DNA of 64,000 nt from Allobosea vaviloviae. GTDB taxonomy: Bacteria > Pseudomonadota > Alphaproteobacteria > Rhizobiales > Beijerinckiaceae. Shown piece by piece: positions 47,105 through 58,849 of the stretch. Within the stretch, counting starts at the first letter, position 1. The number at the start of each line of letters is the position of its first letter. Made by a program: the position numbers and the translations under genes. The stretch is from positions 1 through 64,000 of the forward strand of contig NZ_LGSZ01000047.1 of assembly GCF_001298265.1 (NCBI RefSeq), in the 5' to 3' direction. Under the pieces are notes generated by a model. That model was given only the letters and a program-made list of their open reading frames with translations. It did not search any database and had not been told where the DNA came from.

Positions 47105-47287
47105 GGGAACCCCTCTCCTGCATCGAAGTCGGGTCGACCCGCCTTCGACACTCAAGGTGCTGATCTCGGGCAGGCCGAGATCAGTGAGAGGGGCAGGGGT
47201 GAGGTGTCGGCCCCTGGACCGGTGGGGCGCTATAGACAATGCCTGCAGTTGGGTACAGCTATCGCTTCAAACGGCCGACCCCTCACC
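47105..47287. repeat. Structured intergenic repeat with nested inverted repeats
   Basis: The 207-base gap after uxuB holds nested palindromes: TCGAAGTCGGGTCGACCCGC near 47123, a perfect 10-bp hairpin CTGATCTCGG/CCGAGATCAG (47160-47184), and long arms GGTGAGGTGTCGGCC (47198-47212) and GGCCGACCCCTCACC (47273-47287) that match at 14 of 15 positions. The outer CCCCTCTCCTGC also pairs with a GAGAGGGGCAGGGG segment. It separates the uronate operon from the next gene and may terminate transcription. Confidence 0.7.
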
Positions 47288-47300
47288 ACCCCCGATCCCG

Positions 47301-48134
47301 ATGATGCGCGCTCTCACAACCGTCACGGTCTTGCTGGCACTCCTTGCGGGCCACAGCGCACTCGCCCAATCGCGGGTCACCGTGCCGAATTTCTGGGACC
47401 AGCGCATCAGGCTCGACCGGCCAGAAGCCGGCCCGCCCCGCGTCATCCGCTTCCTGACCGACGATGACTATCCCCCCTTGCATTTTGCCGCGCCCGATGG
47501 CGGGCTCACCGGCTTCTCGGTCGAGCTTGCCCGCGCCGCCTGCGAAAAGCTGGGCTGGACCTGCACGGTGCAGGCGCGCCGCTTCGACACGCTGCTTGAG
47601 TCGCTGGCAGAGGGGCGCGGCGATGTGCTGGCGGCCGCGATCAACCTGAGCCCGCAAATCCGCGCGCGCTTTGCCGCGAGCCATCTCTATTTCCGCAGCA
47701 CCGCCCGCCTCGCCACCACACGCGGCAACGCCCAGGCCGAGATCGACACGCGCTCCTTGCAGGGCAAGCGGGTCGCCGTGGTCGGCGGCACGGCGCATCA
47801 GGCCTTTCTCGAACGGCTCATGCCCTTCGTCCAGCGCCGCGAGACCGGCACCCTGACGGCGGCCATCACGGCCTTGCGCAGCGGCGATGCCGAGTTCGTC
47901 TTCGCCGACGGCGTCGCGCTGTCGCTGCTGCTCGCCGGCACAAGCGGCAGCGAACTCGCCTTCACCGGCGGGCCCTTCCTCGAGAGCCGCTATTTCGGCG
48001 AGGGCATCGGCTTCCTCATCCGCAAGGACGAGACCGCGCTCAAGCGCGCCCTCGACTATGCCCTGCAATCGCTCTGGGACGACGGCACCTATGCCAGGCT
48101 CTATCTGAGGTTCTTTCCGGTCAGCCCGTTCTGA
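47301..48134 (+). CDS. Transporter substrate-binding domain protein (SBP_bac_3 type)
   Basis: A 277-residue periplasmic protein with signal peptide MMRALTTVTVLLALLAGHSA, cleaved near LAQ. The fold is that of family 3 amino-acid-type binding proteins: VIRFLTDDDYPPLHFAAPDG, GFSVELARAACEKLGW, LLESLAEGRGDVLAAAINLS and GKRVAVVGGTAHQAFLERL. The C-terminus keeps the ALQSLWDDGTYARLYLRFF pattern. No permease or ATPase is adjacent, so it is an orphan binding protein or the sensor of a distant system. It lies between two repeats. Confidence 0.85.
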   Translation: MMRALTTVTVLLALLAGHSALAQSRVTVPNFWDQRIRLDRPEAGPPRVIRFLTDDDYPPLHFAAPDGGLTGFSVELARAACEKLGWTCTVQARRFDTLLESLAEGRGDVLAAAINLSPQIRARFAASHLYFRSTARLATTRGNAQAEIDTRSLQGKRVAVVGGTAHQAFLERLMPFVQRRETGTLTAAITALRSGDAEFVFADGVALSLLLAGTSGSELAFTGGPFLESRYFGEGIGFLIRKDETALKRALDYALQSLWDDGTYARLYLRFFPVSPF

Positions 48135-48137
48135 CGC

Positions 48138-48219
48138 ACCCGTCATTCTCGGGCGGAGCGAAGCTTCGACCCGAGAATCTCTTGCAGGAGATGCTCGGGT
48201 CTGCGCCCGAGCATGACGC
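48138..48219. repeat. Palindromic intergenic repeat, copy 5
   Basis: Begins CCCGTCATTCTCGGGC and ends GCCCGAGCATGACGCG. Two hairpins are visible: ATTCTCGGG with CCCGAGAAT on the left and TGCTCGGG with CCCGAGCA on the right, separated by CTCTTGCAGGAG, itself complementary. It fills the gap between two convergent genes. Confidence 0.8.
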
Positions 48220-48227
48220 GCGCGATA

Positions 48228-49391
48228 TTAGGCTTTCGCCGCCGGCGCGTTCGCGCTGAGCGCCTGCTTCGCCACCGCCGCGAGCCACCCCGCAGCAGCC
48301 GGCAGGATCGCGTCGTTGAAGTCGTAGCGGTCGTTGTGAAGTTCCCCACCGTCCTTGACCGGCCCGTTGCCGATCCAGATGTAGCAGCCCGGCAGGCGCT
48401 GAAGGAAATAGGCGAAATCCTCGCCCGTGGTGCTGGCCTTCAGGTCGCGCCGGACAGGCAGGCCCGCCGCCTCGCCCGCTGCGGCGGCCAGTTCCTCCTC
48501 GGCGGCCGTGTTGACCGTGGCCGCGCCATGCGTCGTCTCGACCTCGGCCGTCATCTCGAAGGTCGCGGCGATATTCTGGGCGATGCCGTTGAGCCGCGCC
48601 AGCAAACGCTCGCGGACAGCCGGCACGAAGGTGCGAAAGGTGCCCTCGATGAAGACGCTGGTCGGGATCTGGTTGGAGGCCGAGCCGCCATGGACCTGCC
48701 CGATCGAGACCACCGCCGATTCCATCGGACCGACATTGCGCGAGACGATCGTCTGCAGCGCGACGATGAGATGCCCCATGGCGACGATCGGATCGCGCGT
48801 CGTCTCGGGCAGGGCGGCGTGGCCTGCCGTGCCGGTGAGCGTGATCTTGAATCGACCCGGCTCGGACATCACCGGCCCGCGATGGACCGCGATCGTGCCC
48901 GCATCCAGCCCCGGCCAGTTGTGCAGGGCGAAAATGCGCTCCATCGGAAACCGCTCGAGCACGCCGTCGGCAATCATCGCCTGCGCGCCGCCGGCGCCCT
49001 CTTCCGCCGGCTGGAAGACGAACTGGACCGTTCCGCTCCAGTCCGCGTCGCCGGCCAGCAGCGCCGCGGCGCCCAGCAGCGCGGTGGTGTGCCCATCATG
49101 GCCGCAGGCATGCATCACATGGGGTGTGCCCGACTTGTAGGGCAGGTCGTTCGCCTCCGCGATCGGCAGCGCGTCCATGTCGGCGCGCAAGCCCACCGAC
49201 CGCTCCGAACCGCCGCGCTTCAGCGTCGCCACCACGCCATGGCCGCCGATGCCGGGGGTGAAGGGAACGCCGAGCTCGGTCAGCCGGGCCTGCACGAAGG
49301 CGCTGGTCTGCGCCTCGTGCCGCCCCAGTTCGGGATGGGCATGCAGATGTCGGCGCCAGGTGGTCAGCTTTTCGCACAGTTCAGGGGTCAA
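48228..49391 (-). CDS. M20 family amidohydrolase (hippurate hydrolase-like)
   Basis: A 387-residue zinc metallopeptidase-family amidohydrolase. The metal site is built from HACGHDGHTT, the catalytic EE in FQPAEEGAGGA, RADMDALPI and the late TGEDFAYF. Family start is WRRHLHAHPELGRHE. Members hydrolyse N-acyl amino acids such as hippurate or N-acetyl-amino acids. A TTG start at 49391 is preferred because AGAAGGA lies at the proper distance; TTG 49409 would add six residues. Substrate unknown. Confidence 0.9.
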   Translation of the reverse strand: MTPELCEKLTTWRRHLHAHPELGRHEAQTSAFVQARLTELGVPFTPGIGGHGVVATLKRGGSERSVGLRADMDALPIAEANDLPYKSGTPHVMHACGHDGHTTALLGAAALLAGDADWSGTVQFVFQPAEEGAGGAQAMIADGVLERFPMERIFALHNWPGLDAGTIAVHRGPVMSEPGRFKITLTGTAGHAALPETTRDPIVAMGHLIVALQTIVSRNVGPMESAVVSIGQVHGGSASNQIPTSVFIEGTFRTFVPAVRERLLARLNGIAQNIAATFEMTAEVETTHGAATVNTAAEEELAAAAGEAAGLPVRRDLKASTTGEDFAYFLQRLPGCYIWIGNGPVKDGGELHNDRYDFNDAILPAAAGWLAAVAKQALSANAPAAKA

Positions 49392-49556
49392 GGCAGGCGT
49401 CCTTCTCAAGGCAAGAAGCCCAGCACACTATACCCGGCGACAGCATGAACAACCTTCGGCGACGCCGGAGCGGGTCAGACGCATTGACGCCCCCCTTGGC
49501 AATCTGCGAAAGCCCTAGCCCGCTTTTCGCCAGATCCGGAGAGGACACCAGTCCCG

Positions 49557-51266
49557 ATGCCCGTTTTCGACCCCGCCCTTGTGGACGCCGCCCAGCGTTC
49601 GGCCGCCTGGCCGTTCGAGGAAGCTCGCAAGCTCGTCGCGCGGATCGAGAAATCGGGCAAGAAGGAGGTCGTCTTCGAGACCGGCTACGGTCCCTCGGGC
49701 CTGCCCCATATCGGCACCTTCGGCGAAGTCGCGCGCACCTCGATGGTCCGCCACGCCTTTCGCGTCCTCACCGGCAACACGATCAAGACCCGCCTGATCG
49801 CCTTCTCCGACGACATGGACGGCCTGCGCAAGGTTCCCGACAATGTTCCCAACAAGGAGCTGCTGGCGGCCAATCTCGGCAAGCCGCTGACCGAGGTGCC
49901 CGACCCCTTCGGCACGCATGACTCCTTCGGGCGGCACAACAACGCGCGCCTGCGCGCCTTCCTCGACCAGTTCGGCTTCGACTACGAGTTCAAATCCTCG
50001 ACCGACAGCTACCGGGCCGGCGAGTTCGACGCGACGCTGCTGACGATGCTGGCGCGCTACGATGCCGTCATGAAGATCATGCTGGCGACGTTGCGCGAGG
50101 AGCGGGCCGCGACCTATTCGCCCTTCCTGCCGATCCATCCGGTGACGCGCGTGGTCATGCAGGTGCCCATCGACGAGGTCGATGTCGACGCCGGCACCAT
50201 CGCCTGGGCCGACCCGGCCACTGGAGAACGCTTCGTCACGCCCGTCACCGGCGGCCACGTCAAGCTGCAATGGAAGCCGGACTGGGCGATGCGCTGGGTC
50301 GCGCTCGGCGTCGACTACGAGATGGCCGGCAAGGACCTGATCGACTCGGTCAAGGTCTCCTCCCAGATCGCCCGCGCGATCGGCGGCACGCCGCCGGAAG
50401 GCTTCAACTACGAACTCTTCCTCGACGAGCAGGGCCAGAAGATCTCCAAGTCGAAGGGCAATGGCCTGACCATCGAGGACTGGCTCGAATACGGCCCCCC
50501 GGAGAGCCTGGCGCTCTACATGTTCCAGCGCCCGCGCGAGGCCAAGAAGCTGCATTTCGACGTCATCCCGCGCGCGGTCGACGAGTATCTGCAGTTCCTT
50601 GGCGGCTATGAGAAGCAGGACTGGAAGAACCGCCTCGGCAATCCTGTCTGGCATCTCCACGGCGGCGAGCCGCCGGAGCCTGAGATCATCGCGACCGGCG
50701 AAGGCGAGAACGCGTCGCGCGCGCAGATCACCTTCGGCCTGCTGATGAACCTCGTCGCGGTCGCGAATTCCGAGGACAAGGCCGTTCTCTGGGGCTTCCT
50801 CCAGCGCTATGCGCCGGGCATCTCGCCGGCGACCCATCCGCGCCTCGATGCGCTGGTCGGCTACGCCATCGCCTATTTCCGCGACTTCGTGAAGCCGGCA
50901 AAGCATTACCGCCTCGCCGACGAGACGGAAACCGCGGCCTTCCTGGCGCTCGACGCCGCCATCGCCGCGCTGCCGGCCGACGCCACAGCCGAGATGGTGC
51001 AGGACACCGCGCTCGATGTCGCCCGCGCCGTGCCGCGCTACCAGAACCTGACCGCCAAGAACGCCACCCCCGAACGACCCGGCGTCTCCGGCGACTGGTG
51101 GAAGGCGATCTACCAGGTGCTGTTCGGCGAGGAGCAGGGCCCGCGCTTCGGCTCGTTTGCCGCGATCTACGGCCTGCCCAACACCCGCGCCCTGATCGCC
51201 AAGGCGCTGGCTGGCGGGCTGGTCGAGGAGCACGCCGCCTTCGTCGAGACGCGCAAAGCGGGCTAG
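49557..51266 (+). CDS. lysS: Lysyl-tRNA synthetase, class I
   Basis: A 569-residue class I LysRS, the form found in archaea and many alphaproteobacteria instead of the class II enzyme. The class I signatures are [10 protein letters not shown] (HIGH motif, near residue 50) and KISKSKGNG (KMSKS motif, near 296). ETGYGPSG and [15 protein letters not shown] are LysRS-I blocks. The C-terminal alpha-helical anticodon domain covers the last 200 residues. Gene is monocistronic; no T-box or leader is visible upstream. Confidence 0.96.
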   Translation: MPVFDPALVDAAQRSAAWPFEEARKLVARIEKSGKKEVVFETGYGPSGLPHIGTFGEVARTSMVRHAFRVLTGNTIKTRLIAFSDDMDGLRKVPDNVPNKELLAANLGKPLTEVPDPFGTHDSFGRHNNARLRAFLDQFGFDYEFKSSTDSYRAGEFDATLLTMLARYDAVMKIMLATLREERAATYSPFLPIHPVTRVVMQVPIDEVDVDAGTIAWADPATGERFVTPVTGGHVKLQWKPDWAMRWVALGVDYEMAGKDLIDSVKVSSQIARAIGGTPPEGFNYELFLDEQGQKISKSKGNGLTIEDWLEYGPPESLALYMFQRPREAKKLHFDVIPRAVDEYLQFLGGYEKQDWKNRLGNPVWHLHGGEPPEPEIIATGEGENASRAQITFGLLMNLVAVANSEDKAVLWGFLQRYAPGISPATHPRLDALVGYAIAYFRDFVKPAKHYRLADETETAAFLALDAAIAALPADATAEMVQDTALDVARAVPRYQNLTAKNATPERPGVSGDWWKAIYQVLFGEEQGPRFGSFAAIYGLPNTRALIAKALAGGLVEEHAAFVETRKAG

Positions 51267-51361
51267 GTCTGCCACGAAGGCGGCCGTCATCCGATTGGAG
51301 GATGCGGTCGCCTCCGTCTCCGCGCTCAATGCTCCGATGTGAGCAAGGCGGGAGATGCGGC

Positions 51362-53317
51362 ATGACAGTTGAGCTTCCTGCCCGCCGATCCCGGATGGCT
51401 TCGCCGATTGCGGCGCGGCGCGGACTGGCGAGCTTCGCCAGCGCGGCGCTGTTCGGCTGCTTGCTCCTGCTGTCCATCTGCCCCAGTGCGGCGATCGCGG
51501 CCCCTGACCTGAACGCTATGTCTCCGGCCGAGATCGCGATCGCCCATCGGCGTCTGCGCGAACTCGGCTGCGCCGCTGGGCCTTCCGGTCTCGACACCCG
51601 CGCCGCGCTGCGCGAGATGCTCAAGCGCTGCCCGGACCCCACCCCGTTCCTGTCCATCGAAACCGGGCGGCCGACGACACCCATCCGGCGTATCGCCGTC
51701 GATCGCGAATGCCGCGTCGCCGCGACGGTGTCCTATGACAAGACCCTGCGCCTGTGGTCGCTGCCCGACGGCAAGCCGCTGCGGGTCGTCCGCTTTCCCT
51801 TCGCGGTCGGGGATGAATTCGACGGCCTCGCCATGTCGCCGGATGGACGATGGATCGCCGTCGGCGGCTGGGATGCGCGCGAAAGCGGGAACACGGCATT
51901 CCTCTGGGACACGCAGGCGGAACAGCCGGTCCGCGCGCTTGCCCGTTTCGGCAACCAGGTGGGCGCACTGGCCTACTCCCCCGATGGCAAACGGCTCGCC
52001 ATCGCGGCGGGCGATGATGGCATCCGCATCCTCGCCATGCCCGGCGGCGAGCCGATGGCGAGCGATCCCGATGTCTCCGAGTCCACCAACGGCCTGGCCT
52101 TCGGGCCGGACGGCAGCCTCTTCGCCGCGAGCTATGACGGCTATGTCCGGCGCTACGATGCCAGCGGCGCCCGCACGCACAAGGTCGCGACGAAAAGCGG
52201 GCGCATGCCCTACACGGTCGCCGTCTCCCGCCACGGCCAGACCATCTCCGTCGGCTTCGCCGATTCACGCCAGGTCGAGATTCTCGATGCAGCGACGCTA
52301 GCTCCGGTCGCGCTGACCAACTCGGCGAAATGGGCCGACGACAACATTTCTCGGGTCGGCTGGGATGCTGCCGGACGCATCGTCGCCGGCGGCGACACCG
52401 GCCGTCCCGCCTCGCCGCTGCATCTGTTCGACAAGTCGGGCCGGCATCTGCGCGATCTCGACCCGGTTCACTATCTCCTCGACCTGCAGCCCTGCGGCGA
52501 TGCGATGATCCTCTCGGCGGTCGAGCCGGCGCTCGCCCTGCTCCAGCCCGACGGCGTCTTGAAGACGCTCGTCGACAGCGACGCAGCCGACATGCGCTTC
52601 AAGACGGGCGATGCCTTCAGGGTCTCGGCGGATGGCACGAAGGTGAGGTTTCATCTCGGTTTCGAGGCGACGGCGATGCCGGTGCTGATCGATGTCGCAG
52701 CCGGCACGGTCGGTCCTGCCCTCGGAGATGCGGACGATCTCGCCGGCCCCGTCACCGACACATTGGCCATCAATCGCAGCACAGGCGCGGTCGACACCGG
52801 CAGGAGCGTGCGGCCTCGCGGCTCCGGTCCCGACTATTCCGGGCAAACGCTCGCCATCCGGCCCGATCGCGGCGGCTTCGTGCTCGGCTCCTGGTCGAGC
52901 CTGCGCAGCTACGACGGCACCGGCAAGCGGCGCTGGAAGGGCAAGCTGGCGACGCCTGTCGGCGGCGTTCAGCTCGCAGCAAACGGCAGCCTCGTGATCG
53001 TCGCCTATATGGATGGAACGATCCGGTGGTTCCGCTGGAGCGACGGAGCCGAACTCCTCGCCGTGTTCGTCAACCGGCACGATCTGCGCTTCGTCGCCTG
53101 GACACCCTCGGGCTATTACGTCGGTTCGCCCGGTGCCGAAGACATGTTCGGCTGGCAGTTCAACGGTAATTGGAACCGACAGGCCGACTTTCTCCCCGCG
53201 ACCGGCATGGCGTCGTCCCGGCTGCGCCGTCCCGACGTGATCCAGCGTGTGATCCCGCTTCAGGACGAGGTGCAAGCGGTCAGGGCAGCCGATGGCGCCG
53301 GGAAGGGGCGGCTCTGA
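51362..53317 (+). CDS. Secreted WD40-like beta-propeller protein
   Basis: A 651-residue protein starting at ATG 51362 with GGGAG upstream. A signal peptide or N-terminal anchor (LASFASAALFGCLLLLSICP) precedes a small helical segment (AEIAIAHRRLRELGCAAG), then repeated blades such as GLAMSPDGRWIAVGGWDA, ALAYSPDGKRLAIAAGDDG and GLAFGPDGSLFAASYDGY. The C-terminal WTPSGYYVGSPGAEDMFGWQ block resembles the linker found in WD40 proteins fused or paired with bacterial caspase-family peptidases, but no peptidase domain is present here or next door. Probably a periplasmic scaffold or sensor; function unknown. Confidence 0.72.
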   Translation: MTVELPARRSRMASPIAARRGLASFASAALFGCLLLLSICPSAAIAAPDLNAMSPAEIAIAHRRLRELGCAAGPSGLDTRAALREMLKRCPDPTPFLSIETGRPTTPIRRIAVDRECRVAATVSYDKTLRLWSLPDGKPLRVVRFPFAVGDEFDGLAMSPDGRWIAVGGWDARESGNTAFLWDTQAEQPVRALARFGNQVGALAYSPDGKRLAIAAGDDGIRILAMPGGEPMASDPDVSESTNGLAFGPDGSLFAASYDGYVRRYDASGARTHKVATKSGRMPYTVAVSRHGQTISVGFADSRQVEILDAATLAPVALTNSAKWADDNISRVGWDAAGRIVAGGDTGRPASPLHLFDKSGRHLRDLDPVHYLLDLQPCGDAMILSAVEPALALLQPDGVLKTLVDSDAADMRFKTGDAFRVSADGTKVRFHLGFEATAMPVLIDVAAGTVGPALGDADDLAGPVTDTLAINRSTGAVDTGRSVRPRGSGPDYSGQTLAIRPDRGGFVLGSWSSLRSYDGTGKRRWKGKLATPVGGVQLAANGSLVIVAYMDGTIRWFRWSDGAELLAVFVNRHDLRFVAWTPSGYYVGSPGAEDMFGWQFNGNWNRQADFLPATGMASSRLRRPDVIQRVIPLQDEVQAVRAADGAGKGRL

Positions 53318-53502
53318 GCAGGCACGCTGAGCCGCAAACGAGCGCGTGAGGCTACGACAGCGGGCAGGACGACGGACGGTCGTCGGCCCAGCCAGATGCA
53401 GCGTCGCATGGCCAGGGGATTGGAGCGCAAGGCGGGCCGACGTTAGTCTGGGCTTGGGAACCAACCAAGCTGTTCACCCGGACCCTGCAGGACCCTTGCG
53501 AC

Positions 53503-54204
53503 ATGGCTGAAGACGATCTGACGACGGTGTCTGCCCGTACCGTCGAGCAAGCCATCACCTCCCGCCGCGCCATCCGTGCCTTCCTGCCTGATCCCATCGA
53601 CCCCGCCCTCGTCCGCCGCCTGATCGAGGTCGCGGCCCGGGCCCCCAGTGGCACCAACATGCAGCCCTGGAAGCTTCGGGTGATTGGCCCGGATACGCGT
53701 GAACGGTTGGAAGCAGCCTTGATCGCGGCACTCGATTCGCCCGATCTGCCGGCGGAGGAGGAGTATCGCTATTACCCCGAGCGCCTTCGCGAGCCCTACC
53801 TCTCGCGCCGCCGCAAGGTCGGCTGGGATCTCTATGGCCTGCTTGGCGTGACCAAGGGCGACATCGAGGGTATGAAGCGCCAGAGCGCCGCCAATCTGCG
53901 CTTTTTCGGCGCGCCGGTCGCGCTGATGCTGACCGTCGACCGCGATCTCGAAATCGGCTCCTGGCTCGATCTCGGCATGTTCGTCCAGAGCCTGCTGATC
54001 GCCGCGCAGGGGAACGGCCTGCAATCCTGCCCGCAGGCGATCTTCGCGCGCTTCCATCCGGTGGTGCGACGCGAATTGTCCATTCCCGAAAGCGAGGTCG
54101 TGGTCTGCGGCATTGCCATCGGGCACGCGGACCCCGACGCGCCGCAGAACGCGCTCGTGCCGGAGCGCGAGCCGGTCGAGGGCTTCACGACCTGGCTCGA
54201 TTAA
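53503..54204 (+). CDS. Nitroreductase family protein
   Basis: A 233-residue FMN-dependent nitroreductase-fold enzyme. FMN contacts are in AITSRRAIRAFLPDPI and ARAPSGTNMQPWKLRVI, and the second-half motif is LGMFVQSLLIAAQGNGLQSC with VVCGIAIGHADP. Such enzymes reduce nitroaromatics, quinones or enones with NAD(P)H. The 185 bases upstream hold no recognised element. It is convergent with the DUF808 gene. Confidence 0.9.
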   Translation: MAEDDLTTVSARTVEQAITSRRAIRAFLPDPIDPALVRRLIEVAARAPSGTNMQPWKLRVIGPDTRERLEAALIAALDSPDLPAEEEYRYYPERLREPYLSRRRKVGWDLYGLLGVTKGDIEGMKRQSAANLRFFGAPVALMLTVDRDLEIGSWLDLGMFVQSLLIAAQGNGLQSCPQAIFARFHPVVRRELSIPESEVVVCGIAIGHADPDAPQNALVPEREPVEGFTTWLD

Positions 54205-54219
54205 ACGCTGCGGGCGGCT

Positions 54220-55188
54220 TCAGGCCGGTTGGCCGGTCTTGCGCACGCTCTTCATGATCGGCTGCACGACATAGTGCATCGCCACGATCGCGATGCCGCC
54301 GACGATCAGGCCGAACACGGCTGAGAACACCGCCCCCGTCAGCCATTCCAGGACACCGCCCAGCGGCAGCATCGCGCCGGCTGCGACCGCCAGCCCATGG
54401 CTGGCATGGCCGAGCCCGGTCAGGCCGAATTCTTCCAGCCCATGGATGATAATGCCGCCGCCAACCCACAGCATCGCCGCCGTGCCGACCGCGCTGAGCG
54501 CGGTCAGGAAATGCGGCATGCCGACGACCAGCGCGCGACCGAGCAGCCGCACCGGCGCAAAGCGCCGCTGCGCCAACGCGAGCCCGACATCGTCCGCCTT
54601 CACGATCAGCGCCACCACGCCATAGACCAGCACGGTGATGCCGATGCCGACCAGCGCCAGGACGATCGCCTGCATCTGGAAGGAGGCGGTCGAGACGGTC
54701 GACAGGGTGATCGCCATGATCTCGGCCGAGAGGATGAAATCGGTCTTGATCGCGCCCGCGATCTTCTGCTCCTCGAGCAGCTTGGGATCGAGCACCGCCT
54801 TGCCGGCCTCATCCGGGGTGGCCGCCGCGTGCGGCACGACCAGTTCGAGGATCTTCTCGGCGCCCTCATAGCAGAGATAGACGCCGCCCATCATCAGCAG
54901 CGGTGTGATCAGCCAGGGCGCGACGAGGGCCAGGATCAGCGCGCCCGGCAGCAGGAAGAGCAGCTTGTTCTTGAGCGAACCGAGCGCGATTTTCCAGATG
55001 ATCGGCAGCTCGCGCGACGCAGCGAAGCCCACCGCATAGCGCGGCGTCACGGCCGCATCGTCGATGACGATGCCGGCCGCCTTGGTGCCGGCCTTGGTCG
55101 CCTGCGCCACCACATCGTCCACGGACGAAGCGGCAACCTTGGCGATGCCTGCGATATCATCCAGCAGCGCGAACAATCCGGAAGCCAC
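54220..55188 (-). CDS. DUF808 family inner-membrane protein (YedI-like)
   Basis: A 322-residue membrane protein. The start MASGLFALLDDIAGIAKVAA and the following DDAAVTPRYAVGFAASRELPI are the family signature. Five or six hydrophobic segments follow, including LLPGALILALVAPWLITPLL and IVLALVGIGITVLVYGVVALIV, with a soluble loop rich in conserved charged residues (KAVLDPKLLEEQKIAGAIKT). The physiological role of the family is unknown. Confidence 0.9.
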   Translation of the reverse strand: MASGLFALLDDIAGIAKVAASSVDDVVAQATKAGTKAAGIVIDDAAVTPRYAVGFAASRELPIIWKIALGSLKNKLLFLLPGALILALVAPWLITPLLMMGGVYLCYEGAEKILELVVPHAAATPDEAGKAVLDPKLLEEQKIAGAIKTDFILSAEIMAITLSTVSTASFQMQAIVLALVGIGITVLVYGVVALIVKADDVGLALAQRRFAPVRLLGRALVVGMPHFLTALSAVGTAAMLWVGGGIIIHGLEEFGLTGLGHASHGLAVAAGAMLPLGGVLEWLTGAVFSAVFGLIVGGIAIVAMHYVVQPIMKSVRKTGQPA

Positions 55189-55272
55189 GTCTTGTCTCCA
55201 TGATGAAGGGCGGCGCGGCAGATCATCCGCCGCGGCCGCCCCGTCAACAAGACGCGGCAGCGCCGTTTTGGT

Positions 55273-56460
55273 TCAGCCCTGGTTGATTTCGAACAGGCCG
55301 GCACAGCCCATGCCGCCGGCGACGCACATCGTCACGACCGCATAGCGCGCCTTGCGGCGGCTCCCTTCCAGCAGCGCATGACCGACGAGCCGCGCGCCGC
55401 TCATGCCGAAGGGATGACCGATCGCGATCGCGCCGCCATTGACGTTGACCTTGTCGGGATCGATCCCCAGCGTGTCGCGACAATAGATCGACTGCGAGGC
55501 AAAGGCCTCGTTCAGCTCCCAGAGGTCGATGTCGTCGACGGTGAGGCCGTTGCGTTCGAGCAGGCGCGGGACGGCGAACACGGGACCAATGCCCATCTCG
55601 TCGGGCTCGCATCCGGCCGAGGCGAAGCCGCGGAAGATGCCGAGCGGCGACAAACCACGCCGCGACGCCTCGGCGGCCGACATCACCACGCTGGCTGCCG
55701 CCCCGTCCGAGAGCTGGCTGGCATTGCCGGCCGTGATGAACTGGTCCTCCCCGCGCACCGGCTTGAGCTTGAGCAGACCGTCCAGCGTGGTCTCGGGCCG
55801 GTTGCCCTCGTCCTTGGACAGCGTCACCTCCTGCTGGCTGACCGTGCCGGTTGCCTTGTCGGTGACCGCCATGACGGCGCTCATCGGCACGATCTCATTG
55901 TCGAACAGCTGGCGCTGCTGGGCGGCTGCCGTGCGCCTCTGGCTCTCCAGCGAAAATTCGTCCTGAGCCTGTCGCGAGATGCCGTAGCGCTGCGCCACAT
56001 TGTCGGCGGTCTCGATCATCGAGGTGTAGATCGACGGCTTATGCGCCATCAGCCAGTCGTTCTGGGTCAGCTCGCGCCGCACCACCGGCTGGACGAGGCT
56101 GATCGACTCGACACCGCCGCCGACTGCGACCGGAACGCCGTCCATCACGACGCGGCGCGCCGCATGGGCGATCGCCTCCAGGCCGGAGGCGCAGAAGCGG
56201 CTGACCGTGACGCCGGCCGACTGCACGGGCAGGCCGGCGACCAGCGCGCCATGCCGGGCGACGTTGCCGCCGGTGGCGGCTTCGGGATAGCCGCAGCCCA
56301 TCACCACCTCCTCGACCGCCTCGGGTTCCAGATCGGCGCGCAGCAGCGCATGCCGGATCGCGTGAGCCGCCATATCGGCCCCGCGGACCTGGTTGAAGGC
56401 GCCGCGATGGGCCTTGCCGATCGGTGTGCGGGCGGTGGAGACGATCACGGCTTCGGTCAT
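55273..56460 (-). CDS. fadA: Acetyl-CoA C-acyltransferase (FadA-like thiolase)
   Basis: A 395-residue classical thiolase for the last step of fatty acid beta-oxidation. All catalytic residues are present: the nucleophile in [13 protein letters not shown], His in [12 protein letters not shown] and the second Cys in [10 protein letters not shown]. It lies downstream of the fadJ-like gene, 43 bases apart on the same strand, and both probably form one operon. Confidence 0.92.
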   Translation of the reverse strand: MTEAVIVSTARTPIGKAHRGAFNQVRGADMAAHAIRHALLRADLEPEAVEEVVMGCGYPEAATGGNVARHGALVAGLPVQSAGVTVSRFCASGLEAIAHAARRVVMDGVPVAVGGGVESISLVQPVVRRELTQNDWLMAHKPSIYTSMIETADNVAQRYGISRQAQDEFSLESQRRTAAAQQRQLFDNEIVPMSAVMAVTDKATGTVSQQEVTLSKDEGNRPETTLDGLLKLKPVRGEDQFITAGNASQLSDGAAASVVMSAAEASRRGLSPLGIFRGFASAGCEPDEMGIGPVFAVPRLLERNGLTVDDIDLWELNEAFASQSIYCRDTLGIDPDKVNVNGGAIAIGHPFGMSGARLVGHALLEGSRRKARYAVVTMCVAGGMGCAGLFEINQG

Positions 56461-56503
56461 GGACGCTTCATCCCTGTTGTCGGATTTTTGTTTGCTTGGG
56501 AAA

Positions 56504-58585
<2,082 letters not shown>

Positions 58586-58849
58586 CGGCGTATATCCTCA
58601 GGCTGGTGCCGGGCGCCTAGCCTGGCCGTTGAGCGCGAAGGAGGAAGTCCGCCGCTCGGCTTTTTGTCAAGCCGGGACGACGGCAGGGCGCGTCGGCACA
58701 GGAGCAGACGCCACCGGTCACGGCGCCCGCCTTGACCCTCGGTGAAAGGCCGTGCCAAGCCTCGTCCAACGACAATCACGAGCCTCGGGCCGGCACCCTA
58801 CAATGCGTGCCGCACCATCGATCGGGGCCGCAGGGACGAGGATCTGCCG

